Below are positions 1-8,348 of a DNA stretch of 64,000 bases, in pieces. The position numbers were made by a program, and so were the translations under genes. The notes under the pieces are model-generated. The model did no database searches. It saw nothing but the letters and a program-made list of their open reading frames with translations, and was not told the DNA's origin. Numbering within the stretch: the first letter of the stretch is position 1; every line of letters begins with the position of its first letter. This DNA comes from CAZLQF01 sp964561545 (lineage in GTDB: Bacteria > Bacteroidota > Bacteroidia > CAILMK01 > CAYYUA01), in the NCBI GenBank assembly GCA_964561545.1, contig CAZLQF010000006.1, positions 1 to 64,000 on the forward strand, in the 5' to 3' direction.

Positions 1-76
1 GTGGGCTGTGCTGGACTCGAACCAGCGACCTCTTGCGTGTCGGGCAAGTGCTCTAAACCAGCTGAGCTAACAGCCC
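1..76 (-). tRNA. tRNA-Val (anticodon GAC)
   Basis: On the minus strand the sequence folds as a cloverleaf. The acceptor stem GGGCTGT (70-76) pairs with ACAGCCC (3-9). The anticodon stem CTTGC/GCAAG encloses the loop CCGACAC with anticodon GAC, which reads valine codons. The T arm carries the usual GGTTCGAGTCC core. The discriminator A is at position 2, and only one further base lies in the window, so it cannot be seen whether CCA is encoded. Confidence 0.95.
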
Positions 77-85
77 AATTAAAAA

Positions 86-754
86 TTATTGGGGAACTTC
101 AAAGTTAAAATCTTTCTTCAATTTTTCTTGACTCATTTTTACAATTTCGGCCTCCATAGTAATTTCCTTTTTGGGTCGATTGTTTTGATTAGTTGGCTTA
201 TCGGCAATAGCCTCTACTACTTGCATGCCTTGGATGACCTTGCCAAAAACCGTGTATTTACCATCCAAATGAGGGGCGCCTCTTCGGTTTTCAACAATAT
301 AAAATTGGGAACCGTTGGATTTTCTTTGAGGATTTTGATTATCTCCTTTTCTGGCCGCTGCTACACTGCCGTATCTATGTTTTAAGCCGTCCTTGATCTC
401 GGCTTCTAAGGTATAACCTGGACCACCATTCCCATCATTCGCAGGATTGTCATCTTTAGAATTTGGATCTCCACCCTGTATCATAAAATCATCAATAACC
501 CGGTGAAAGGTGGTGCTGTCATAAAATCCTTTTCCTACTAATTTCAGAAAGTTGTCCTTATGTTTCGGGGTAGCATCATAAAGCCAAATATGAACATCAC
601 CGAACTTGGTTTGGAGCTTAACAACTTCCCGCTGGTCTTTGCCATTGTTCTCACTAACATCTTCTTGATCGGATTTAAAAAGCTGGCAAGCGGATGCCAT
701 AACCCCTATTATGAGCCCGCAAAAAATTTTTGTTGTTAGTTGACTTATGCTCAA
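86..754 (-). CDS. Cyclophilin-type peptidyl-prolyl isomerase, probable lipoprotein
   Basis: A 222-residue peptidyl-prolyl cis-trans isomerase that should help fold exported proteins at the envelope. The N-terminus is a short hydrophobic signal ending in a lipobox-like ASAC with Cys23, so a lipid anchor is likely. The cyclophilin core shows FHRVIDDFMIQGGDP, GSQFYIV and HLDGKYTVFGKV, the typical active-site and cyclosporin-pocket segments. The start is TTG at 754: an in-frame stop (the end of secDF, 758-760) lies one codon upstream and the first internal ATG falls inside the signal. It is the last gene of a secDF transcription unit and sits just before tRNA-Val. The family call is firm; the lipid anchor is inferred. 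Confidence 0.93.
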   Translation of the reverse strand: MSISQLTTKIFCGLIIGVMASACQLFKSDQEDVSENNGKDQREVVKLQTKFGDVHIWLYDATPKHKDNFLKLVGKGFYDSTTFHRVIDDFMIQGGDPNSKDDNPANDGNGGPGYTLEAEIKDGLKHRYGSVAAARKGDNQNPQRKSNGSQFYIVENRRGAPHLDGKYTVFGKVIQGMQVVEAIADKPTNQNNRPKKEITMEAEIVKMSQEKLKKDFNFEVPQ

Positions 755-757
755 TAC

Positions 758-3700
758 TTAGTGCTTGTCTTTCTGTAAGTCCATTACAATGGGTGAAGAT
801 ACAAACAGTGAAGAGTAAGTACCCACAAGAATACCAATTAACAGAGCAAATGAAAATCCACGAATGAGCTCACCACCAAAAATAAACAGGATAAGTATCA
901 CTAAGATCGTAGTAAAAGATGTAACAAAAGTCCTGCTTAGGGTATCATTCAATGCTCTGTTGACGGTATCCACGAATGGATTCCGCTTAGAAATACTTAA
1001 CCGCTCACGCATGCGGTCGAACACAACCACCGTATCGTTAATGGAGTAACCAACCACTGTAAGAATGGCTGCAATAAATGCCTGATCAATTTCCATGGAA
1101 AAGGGCATAAAAGACCTTAATAGTGAGAATAAACCAAGAATGACCAACACATCGTGGAAAACTGCAGCAAGCGCTCCCAATCCATATTGCCATTTTCGAA
1201 ACCTTAAAAATATGTACAAAAATATTACGATCAAAGAGAACAGTACTGCCCAAATGGCCGAAGTCCTTATATCTTCCGCTATGGTTGGCCCAACCTTTTG
1301 GGAACTCTTAACATTGTAATTAGGTCCTATTTGATTCAACCCCGCCGTTAAAGCACTTTTGACCTCTTCCGAAGTGCCTTCTGCAGTTTGTTCTATCTTA
1401 TAATCAGTAGTTATTTTATATTCCCGGTCGGATCCAAAGGTTTTAACTTGAGGCATTCCGTCAAAAGGATTTTCAAGAGTGGATCTAATGTTGGTAGGCT
1501 TCACAGGTTTTTCAAAACTTACAATGTAGGAATATCCGCCTTTAAAATCAATCCCGTAGGTAAGCCCATGAAATATCAGTGAAATTAAACCGGCACCAAC
1601 AATAACGCCAGAAATCATGTAAGCCACTTTCCGTTTGGCTATAAAATCAAAGTTTAAGTTTTTAAATGCATTAATGGTTAAGGTGTTGCCATAATGGACA
1701 ATTTTATCTTTTGCCAGTGCCCAATCAAAAATTAACCTCGTGATAAAGATAGCACTGAATAAGGAAGTTAAAATACCAATAATGAGGATGATAGCAAATC
1801 CATGAATAGGACCAGAACCAAATGTATAAAGTATGATGGCAGTTAAGAGCGTAGTAAGGTTGGCATCTATAATTGAGGAATAAGCATTCCTATACCCATC
1901 AGCCACAGCAAGCCGGATTCCTTTACCTTCCTTAAGCTCTTCTCGAATCCGCTCAAATATTAGCACATTGGCATCGACCGACATACCTATGGTAAGGACA
2001 ATACCCGCCATACCCGGCAAGGTTAAGGCAGCGCCAAGTGAAGCTAAAACACCCATAATAAAGAACATATTAGCAAGCAAGGCAACGTTGGCTACCAAAC
2101 CACCATGATTGTAGTAAAAACCCATGAAGATCAATACCAGAATCAATCCGGCTACCAATGACCATAATCCCGCTGTAATGGATTCCTGACCAAGCGAAGG
2201 ACCAATTACGGATTCTTCCACAATGTTAATCGCAAGGGGAAGCTTACCGGATTCCAGTACGTTAGCCAGGTCATTGGCCTCCGTAGTTGTAAACCGTCCA
2301 CTTATTACAGAATTACCACCTGAGATCTCAGCATTAACATTGGGAAAAGAATATACTCGATCATCCAACACAATGGCTATGCTTCGACCAATGTTATCAC
2401 CGGTAAGGCGTTCCCATATCCTTGCACCCCTCGAATTCATTTGAATAGACACTTGCCTTTCTCCTTGTTTGGAGATATCTGTGCGAGCATCAGTAACTAC
2501 TTGACCCGTTAAAGGAGGACTGCCATCTGCAGTTGTTACTTTAGCAGCTATTAGTTGATAAACATTGCGATCATCGCTGGCAGGTTTGGCAGACCAGAAA
2601 AGCCGAAGTTTCCTGGGCAATACGGATTGCACCTTTTCCATATTAAGGTATTCATTAACCTGGGCCGTATCCAAGCCCCTGGCGTAACCAACTACTGGCC
2701 CTTCTCGCGGGAAAGTACCTTGATCTGTTCTTCTAACAGCAGGTGTTAAAACACTAAAAAGCGGATTTTCCTGTCGAAATTCTTCTTCTGACAGATTTTG
2801 AGGAGCTGTATCCTGGGCAGCTGTATCCGTACCTGCTAAAAGATCGGTAGTATCTATTCCTTCTTGCCCTTCGTCAGCCATTGCCGAAGTATCTTCAGCT
2901 TCTTCTTCTCCTTCTCCAAAGAAGGGAACATCATCTGAGGCTGTATCTTGTTCATTGGAAGCCATTGTTGTATCATCTTGCTTGTCAGATCTTTCGAGCT
3001 CCTCAACCCTGCGAATGACCTCATTGGCTTTCTGGATATTAGAAAGAATTTCTTCCGTTTCATAAGTTTCCCAAAACTCAAGCTCTGCTGTTTCTTGCAA
3101 TAAACTCCTGATCCTTTCAGGATTGTCAACTCCCGGAAGTTCTACAATGATCCTTCCAGGACCTGGTTGCTTTTGAATATTAGGTTGGGATACGCCATAT
3201 TGATCAACACGTGTACGTAATATGTTGTAAGTTCGATCTAATGCGTCTGATACTTCACTTCTTAAAAATTCTAAAACTTCTTCATTGCTTGAATTATAAC
3301 TTATATCATCTTTATTTTCCCGGGTAGCAAAAATGGCTGCAATTTGACCATCTGGCTCAAGTTCCTGAAAGGAATTGATAAACAAGGTTAGATAATCCTC
3401 TTGCGAATTTTTTTGCTTTTGCTCGGCCATGTTTAAAGCCTTCCTGAAATTTTCATCTTCATTGTTATTAGAAAGCTCGAGTAGGAGATCTTTGGTAGAT
3501 ATCTCTAATGTTATATGCATGCCGCCTTGCAAGTCCAAACCAAGGTTGAGCTCCCTTTGCAGGCATTCATTGTAGGTATATTCTTTGACGAGTAGATTGT
3601 AAACCGGCTCATGTCTAATAGAATCAAGAAACCTTTCTTTCTTTTCTACATTACCATCCGCATAATTTTCAGCCTTATTTTCAATTACCGAAGTGACGAT

Positions 3701-3775
3701 GGTAAAAGAAAGCTGATATAAGCAGACAATGATTAAGGCAACGGTGAAAAACTTAATGGCACCTTTACTTTTCAT
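758..3775 (-). CDS. secDF: Fused SecD-SecF protein translocase subunit
   Basis: A 1005-residue fusion of SecD and SecF, the proton-driven membrane proteins that pull preproteins through SecYEG to the periplasmic side. After one N-terminal membrane segment (about residues 8-30) comes the SecD motif DLQGG (81-85), the large periplasmic P1 region and six membrane segments. The SecF half follows, with DFKGG around residue 740 and six more segments. Fusion in this order is common in Bacteroidota. A long acidic Asp/Glu/Thr/Ala-rich stretch (about residues 255-335) is inserted in the periplasmic part of SecD. The start is ATG. The cyclophilin gene follows in the same frame after a single stop codon, suggesting co-transcription of export and folding factors. 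Confidence 0.97.
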   Translation of the reverse strand: MKSKGAIKFFTVALIIVCLYQLSFTIVTSVIENKAENYADGNVEKKERFLDSIRHEPVYNLLVKEYTYNECLQRELNLGLDLQGGMHITLEISTKDLLLELSNNNEDENFRKALNMAEQKQKNSQEDYLTLFINSFQELEPDGQIAAIFATRENKDDISYNSSNEEVLEFLRSEVSDALDRTYNILRTRVDQYGVSQPNIQKQPGPGRIIVELPGVDNPERIRSLLQETAELEFWETYETEEILSNIQKANEVIRRVEELERSDKQDDTTMASNEQDTASDDVPFFGEGEEEAEDTSAMADEGQEGIDTTDLLAGTDTAAQDTAPQNLSEEEFRQENPLFSVLTPAVRRTDQGTFPREGPVVGYARGLDTAQVNEYLNMEKVQSVLPRKLRLFWSAKPASDDRNVYQLIAAKVTTADGSPPLTGQVVTDARTDISKQGERQVSIQMNSRGARIWERLTGDNIGRSIAIVLDDRVYSFPNVNAEISGGNSVISGRFTTTEANDLANVLESGKLPLAINIVEESVIGPSLGQESITAGLWSLVAGLILVLIFMGFYYNHGGLVANVALLANMFFIMGVLASLGAALTLPGMAGIVLTIGMSVDANVLIFERIREELKEGKGIRLAVADGYRNAYSSIIDANLTTLLTAIILYTFGSGPIHGFAIILIIGILTSLFSAIFITRLIFDWALAKDKIVHYGNTLTINAFKNLNFDFIAKRKVAYMISGVIVGAGLISLIFHGLTYGIDFKGGYSYIVSFEKPVKPTNIRSTLENPFDGMPQVKTFGSDREYKITTDYKIEQTAEGTSEEVKSALTAGLNQIGPNYNVKSSQKVGPTIAEDIRTSAIWAVLFSLIVIFLYIFLRFRKWQYGLGALAAVFHDVLVILGLFSLLRSFMPFSMEIDQAFIAAILTVVGYSINDTVVVFDRMRERLSISKRNPFVDTVNRALNDTLSRTFVTSFTTILVILILFIFGGELIRGFSFALLIGILVGTYSSLFVSSPIVMDLQKDKH

Positions 3776-4146
3776 AAAAAGTTATTTAATTGGTTTTTTA
3801 GATCTCTATAGATTATTGAAAATCAGAAAATAATGCTAATTTTTCCCGAGTTTGACTGGCAAATTTACATTAAGGCAGTCTATTTAACAACCTCAAGAGG
3901 ACTTATCTATGCGTTAAAGCTTAGCAAATGTAAATTTCTATGAAAATGTTTGAGCAGAATAAAAGTGTTAATGTTGGTATCCCTATAAGCTTAATCAAGC
4001 TTAGTAGGAAAATTTGGCAAACTTTTTTGCGTCAGCCTTAAATAGTACAACAAGGCCAATTGCCTGAAAACCATTAACTAAAACTTGATACTTAAACAAT
4101 GAGACTCGAAAGGATTAAATGATTGTTGTCTTGAGTTTAAAGAGGG
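3776..4146. other. Intergenic region without a clear gene
   Basis: This AT-rich stretch lies between secDF and the beta-barrel gene. It contains an inverted repeat (AAATTTACATT at 3861-3871 against AATGTAAATTT at 3927-3937). On the minus strand an open stretch ending in TAA at 4001-4003 (about 38 codons, no ATG) has a coding-like hydrophobic composition and may be the tail of a decayed gene. No terminator with a strong T run was seen. Confidence 0.4.
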
Positions 4147-4941
4147 TCAGTTTTGAAATCTCAAACCGAAATTAAAGGTTCTGCCCGCTCCCTGGTTTTT
4201 ACCTGCTGTAAAATCAGTATAAAGTAGTTCAACCTCTAAAGAATTGGTGAGCTGGTATTTAACACCAAGACCATTTTGGTTATAGGCTGATGACCATAAA
4301 TCATCACCCCAGGTAGGATTAAACTCGGTCATGGCATAAGCCGACCAGCGATCGAAGAAAAAGTAGGAAAAGAAGGCTTTTACCGGTGTTCGAAATGCAC
4401 TTGTGGCATCAGTCAATTCATCTTCTCCCATGCGCCAATAAGCATCCAATTCCCCAAACAACTGAAAATCACTACCAATGTTATACACAAAAAAATTTTC
4501 AACCCAAAACTCATATTGGCCAGCTGCCAAATAAGGGCGGTCATGATCTATTCCTTTTTGGTCAGAGGCGATGGGTATGAAAAAACCTGCTTCTATGGTA
4601 TATTGATCCCAGCCTTCAAATGGCTGCCATTTAATCTTTGGCAATACAGCATTGAAGGCATGATGGGCATTTTGGTTTTTTTGAAATTCTAATATTTCTG
4701 CCGGTAGATTTTCCTTTTTATGGTTAAGCACTGCTTTGTAAAAGACATCTGCGCCAATGTTGACCCTGTTATCTAATCCGTAAAGTATTTCCAGGCTACC
4801 CGTGTAAAAAGTGGACCTCTGGTCAAATTCCTCAATTTCCCAATTCCGATCAAACTTTTGTGTTTGGGTGTAAATGTTTTGGAAGAGTTTTATTTCAACA
4901 CTTCCCCGATCAAGGATATACCCGGTTGCTTGCCGGATCAA
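4147..4941 (-). CDS. Predicted outer-membrane beta-barrel protein lacking its own signal peptide
   Basis: The 264-residue product has alternating aromatic/polar strands throughout (for example VEIKLFQNIYTQTQ, QYEFWVENFFVYNI, AFFSYFFFDRWSAYAMTEFN) and ends in NFGLRFQN, a pattern typical of outer-membrane barrels. I do not recognise the family. There is no signal peptide and no ATG. The first usable start is TTG at 4941, but the frame is open upstream to a TGA within the end of the DUF547 gene, reading VKNKATSSSNNSD before the TTG. That upstream text looks like a linker or a mature N-terminus rather than a leader. The protein may be made as a C-terminal extension of the DUF547 protein by -1 frameshifting at 4980-4986, be fused in reality if the A run is one base longer, or be a truncated gene. 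Confidence 0.6.
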   Translation of the reverse strand: MIRQATGYILDRGSVEIKLFQNIYTQTQKFDRNWEIEEFDQRSTFYTGSLEILYGLDNRVNIGADVFYKAVLNHKKENLPAEILEFQKNQNAHHAFNAVLPKIKWQPFEGWDQYTIEAGFFIPIASDQKGIDHDRPYLAAGQYEFWVENFFVYNIGSDFQLFGELDAYWRMGEDELTDATSAFRTPVKAFFSYFFFDRWSAYAMTEFNPTWGDDLWSSAYNQNGLGVKYQLTNSLEVELLYTDFTAGKNQGAGRTFNFGLRFQN

Positions 4942-4976
4942 ATCAGAGTTATTAGAAGAAGAGGTAGCCTTATTTT

Positions 4977-5705
4977 TTACTTTTTTTTTATTTCATTAAG
5001 CGACCAATCGTACTCATAATAGCTAATTTGCATATCAGTGGGTAATGGGCTCTTTCGGTGCTCATTTAAATATTCAAGGAGATTGTTGGCTTCATTTAAA
5101 AAATCTTGCCGGTACCATTTAAATATTTTAGAGATTTCAACCATCCTATCTCGAGACTTAACCCTGATAAAATTCTGATCACCCAATGCAAGTTCCGTTT
5201 GCTGAGCTAATTGTTGATCCAAATTTTTAGGCTTAAAAGCCCCGGATTTTAGTGGAGGGCAACCATTAGCAGCACAAACGAGGGCAAAATGCAACCTGGA
5301 ATCGCTGTAATTTTGATAAAGCGTTCCTTTTTCAATATTATCTAATGTCATAGATTTACCCGCAACGGTATGTTCAATACCATCAAAAAAACCTTTAATA
5401 TCATTTGGAGATTCCACAGGATAATGGTTGATAATGGAATTAATGGTTAATATATTGTAAGCATTAAGGTAAAAAGCTTTTTTCGTATTGTTATGGACTT
5501 GGGGTAGTTGAGCTTCTTCAATGTAATTGACCAATCGATTAAGTTGCTTAGGGTTGGTTTTAATGGCTGAATAGTTTACCTTTCCATCTATCACGTATTT
5601 TTCAAAAAAATGATCTGCTTCTTTGAAAAAATCATCTGATTGGGCATTGGCTGGTAAAATCAGCACAACCAATAAACCAACCAACAATGAGGTTACAATT
5701 TTCAT
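4977..5705 (-). CDS. DUF547-family exported protein
   Basis: A 242-residue protein with a clear N-terminal signal peptide (residues 1-22, cleavage probably after ANA). The body matches the DUF547 family: AFYLNAYN (77-84), the conserved cysteine block ALVCAANGCPPL (141-152) and the terminal YDWSLNE (232-238). The family's biochemical role is not established; the paired cysteines suggest a secreted enzyme or redox protein, but that is only inference. The domain looks complete at YDWSLNE, after which only IKKK precedes the stop. The next reading frame (beta-barrel) begins within this tail, so the two are translationally linked in some way. Divergent from the small membrane protein gene at 5822. 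Confidence 0.85.
   Translation of the reverse strand: MKIVTSLLVGLLVVLILPANAQSDDFFKEADHFFEKYVIDGKVNYSAIKTNPKQLNRLVNYIEEAQLPQVHNNTKKAFYLNAYNILTINSIINHYPVESPNDIKGFFDGIEHTVAGKSMTLDNIEKGTLYQNYSDSRLHFALVCAANGCPPLKSGAFKPKNLDQQLAQQTELALGDQNFIRVKSRDRMVEISKIFKWYRQDFLNEANNLLEYLNEHRKSPLPTDMQISYYEYDWSLNEIKKK
4980..4986 (-). promoter_or_regulatory. A-AAA-AAG slippery heptamer directly before the DUF547 stop codon
   Basis: On the minus strand the DUF547 frame ends ATA AAA AAA AAG TAA (nine A at 4981-4989, G at 4980, stop 4979-4977). A-AAA-AAG is the classic bacterial -1 slippery heptamer, as in dnaX. After a -1 slip the next codon is GTA, and the frame runs without a stop into the beta-barrel gene. A run of nine A also permits transcriptional slippage with the same outcome. 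No strong downstream stem was identified; a CCGG/CCGG pairing lies about 45 bases on. Function is inferred, not shown. Confidence 0.45.
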
Positions 5706-5821
5706 AGTAATTGATTTGTTTGCAATCCAATTTTACAAATACCTTGCTAATTTGAAATTTTTGTAGCATAAATTTTGTCGGTTAGCAAACTAAAAACCTT
5801 GATTACTGTAACGTAAGCAAT

Positions 5822-6106
5822 ATGGCATCGAACCAACAACACAACAAGCATCGAAAACCAAGTAAGCCCAAAGAGGACCCGGATATAGAGGATGTGGAAG
5901 CAGAAGACGTAGATGGCAATGCAGCAGAAGACCCATTCAAACAATTTAACCATGGAAGGAACTTTCAATTCCGGCTATCGGGATGTTTAGGTGGCCTAAT
6001 AGCATTAGTTATAGCCGCAGTTTTGTTTTTTGTATTCCTGCCATTGGGCATTGTCTTAATTATTGGGGTCATGGGCTATTATAGCTGGAAGTTGAGGAGG
6101 CGGTAA
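5822..6106 (+). CDS. Small membrane protein with charged N-terminus, unknown function
   Basis: A 94-residue product. Residues 1-45 are hydrophilic, with a basic stretch (KHRKPSKPKE) followed by an acidic one (DPDIEDVEAEDVD). Residues about 52-88 form one or two hydrophobic segments rich in Gly, Leu, Ile and Val, ending in a basic LRRR tail that fits a cytoplasmic anchor. ATG start; codon use resembles neighbours. It stands alone, divergent from the DUF547 gene with about 115 bases between them. I do not recognise a family, but the ordered charge/hydrophobic layout argues for a real gene. Confidence 0.7.
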   Translation: MASNQQHNKHRKPSKPKEDPDIEDVEAEDVDGNAAEDPFKQFNHGRNFQFRLSGCLGGLIALVIAAVLFFVFLPLGIVLIIGVMGYYSWKLRRR

Positions 6107-6128
6107 ATGATAGCCTCAACCTGGATAA

Positions 6129-6326
6129 TCAGGCTATTTTAGTTAAAAAAGTCGAATTCGAATCTCGATACCGAACAGTATAATTTACCGGCCTGGCAAA
6201 CGTATCCGTGAAAGCCAATTTTACTTTTACAGCACTGCCATCTCCGAAATATATTTTAACACTGCCTTTAGGTGCACCATCAGTAATGAAGGTTCTGTTG
6301 GTCGGTAGGTATATAATTTTTTGTTC
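6129..6326 (-). pseudogene. Possible gene remnant (C-terminal fragment)
   Basis: On the minus strand an open frame of about 65 codons runs from just after TAA (6327-6329) to TGA (6131-6129). It has no ATG, but its translation looks like real protein: alternating beta-strand segments such as GSVKIYFGDGSAVKVKLAF and ARPVNYTVRY. It could be the end of a secreted beta-sandwich protein whose 5' part is lost. The remaining stretch 6330-6719 is AT-rich and shows nothing else I can support. Confidence 0.35.
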
Positions 6327-6719
6327 TTAAAAGTAAAATAACCGGATTCCTATTCAACTTGCCCATGTGAAACAGTATAAACTCAAACCATCGCTTTTAA
6401 AATTTTTTGCTATACAAAGCATGAATGCTTAATAGTATATAACAACATTTAGGATACCCCCAAGCAATTTTATTTTAAAAGTTTAGAATTGGCTGCTAAA
6501 AAGAAATAATTCTAAAAAGGAATACGACAGCAGTGCAAAGAAAAATTGGCAAACCAACCAAATCCCTTTCACCAACGTTCCAGCTAAAAAACTTTTAGCC
6601 AGCAGAAAACCCTATTTCCAAGTATTTCTTTTGCATTTCAACTTTATTTATTGATTGCAGGCATCGTTAATACTTACAATTCTACCACCCTTATTAACTC
6701 TTTCTCAAATAATTTCCCG

Positions 6720-8258
6720 CTATGGAAACAACCTTCCCATCATCCTTGGAAATGGAATGGCCTCTCGTACGTGGTCTAAATGGCAAATCCAAGAAACGAA
6801 CCTTGCCAAACCAAGCCCAAAACCAGCATGGGGAACAGAGCCATACCTTCTTAAATCCAAATACCACTCAAATGCATCCATTGGTAAATTGTGACGCTTA
6901 ATGGCTTCAATAAGCTTGTCCTTGTCAGTTTCCCGCTCAGAACCCCCGATAATCTCACCATAGCCTTCCGGCGCGAGTACATCAACACCTTTTACAAGGT
7001 TGTCGTTATCTTCTGTTTCCTTCATGTAAAAAGCTTTAATGTCCTTGGGCCAGTTATAAATCATGATGGGCGTCTTAAACAGGCGCGTTAAAACAGTTTC
7101 ATCCGAACCGCCAAAATCTTCACCGTATTCGAAATTCCTGGCCGACTCAATCCAATGCGGTAAATTGCGTTCATCTTCCTCAAGGTCTTTAAGCTCTACT
7201 TTCAGTTGACGGATTTGTTCTTTGTACTGGTTGATCTTACCTTTCTTCAAACCTCCACCTTTTAACTCATTTTCGAGCTCTTCAATTTCATTCCTTACCT
7301 CTTCAATGCGATTCTTGGTAAACCTGAGATCACCTTCAATGGTCTGGATGGTATTTTTGCCATTAACCTCCTGCTCACCTCTTAAAATTTCTACCGCATC
7401 ATCATAGGTAATCCTGGCAAAAGGTTCTTGAACATTTTCCAGGCTTGTGGTATCCCTGCCCAATTGTTCAAGTTCAAACTGGCAATTGTTCAATACAGAA
7501 CTAATAACATATTGAAGGAAACCCTCGATGAGGTTCATGGTCTTTTCCAAATCATAAAAGGCCATTTCAGGCTCGATCATCCAAAACTCTGACAAATGGC
7601 GCCTTGTTTTGGACTTTTCAGCCCGAAAGGTTGGACCGAATGTATAAATCTTACCCATTGCCATGCACATGGCTTCGCCGTAGAGTTGGCCTGTTTGGGC
7701 AAGGTAACCGGGCTGGTCAAAGAAATCGGTTTCAAAAAGGTCGGTCGTCCCTTCTGCCGCATTGCCCGTAAAAATGGGCGAGTCCATTTTCATAAAATCA
7801 TTTTCATGGAAAAAGGAGTGAATTGCAAATATAATCTGATTGCGAATCCGCATAATGGACCATTGGCGCTTGGACCTAAGCCAAAGATGCCGGTTGTCAA
7901 GTAGAAAATCCACCCCATGTTCTTTTTTGCCCAGTGGGTATTCTTCTGCTTGTTGATAAACTTCAAGGTTCGATGCATGAAGCTCGTAACCCCCGATTTG
8001 GCCTTCATCTTTAACCACGTGGGCCTCTACGTAAACTGAACTTTCAAGCTTTAGATGCTTGGCATTTTCAAATTGCTCTTCACCAACTTCGTCTAAGCTA
8101 ACAACACATTGCGAAAACCCAGTCCCGTCCCGAAGGACCAAGAAAATCAACTTTTTGCTGTTCCGCCTGTTGGCCACCCATCCATTGATGGCTACGGTTT
8201 CACCTTCATGATACTTTAAATATTTAAGGTTGGTTGTATTTTGGTCTTTGAGTTTCAT
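6720..8258 (-). CDS. asnS: Asparaginyl-tRNA synthetase
   Basis: A 512-residue class IIb synthetase that charges tRNA-Asn; a tRNA-Asn (GTT) gene lies at 19742. The N-terminal OB-fold anticodon domain (about 18-110) contains AINGWVANRRNSKKLIFLVLRDG. The catalytic domain shows motif 2 (FRAEKSKTRRHLSEFWMIEPE, split as 211-231) and motif 3 (GFGLGLARFVSWI near the end). It is roughly 45 residues longer than the E. coli enzyme because of a charged coiled-coil insertion at about 300-368, rich in Glu, Lys and Leu. ATG start at 8258, divergent from rpoN with a 90-base gap. Confidence 0.97.
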   Translation of the reverse strand: MKLKDQNTTNLKYLKYHEGETVAINGWVANRRNSKKLIFLVLRDGTGFSQCVVSLDEVGEEQFENAKHLKLESSVYVEAHVVKDEGQIGGYELHASNLEVYQQAEEYPLGKKEHGVDFLLDNRHLWLRSKRQWSIMRIRNQIIFAIHSFFHENDFMKMDSPIFTGNAAEGTTDLFETDFFDQPGYLAQTGQLYGEAMCMAMGKIYTFGPTFRAEKSKTRRHLSEFWMIEPEMAFYDLEKTMNLIEGFLQYVISSVLNNCQFELEQLGRDTTSLENVQEPFARITYDDAVEILRGEQEVNGKNTIQTIEGDLRFTKNRIEEVRNEIEELENELKGGGLKKGKINQYKEQIRQLKVELKDLEEDERNLPHWIESARNFEYGEDFGGSDETVLTRLFKTPIMIYNWPKDIKAFYMKETEDNDNLVKGVDVLAPEGYGEIIGGSERETDKDKLIEAIKRHNLPMDAFEWYLDLRRYGSVPHAGFGLGLARFVSWICHLDHVREAIPFPRMMGRLFP

Positions 8259-8348
8259 TAGCCTTGAAATTTTATAAATTTTATTAGCCGAAAGTAAATT
8301 CTTTGCTTCAATTTTGCGTTAAGGAGATGATAAAATAAGCATACAAAG

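Noticed and set aside
4001..4117. Open 38-codon minus-strand stretch between secDF and the barrel gene
   Set aside because: Coding-like but too short and lacking a start; could be chance.
5747..5968. 73-codon minus-strand frame opposite the small membrane protein
   Set aside because: Hydrophobic shadow of the plus-strand gene, which has the better composition and start.
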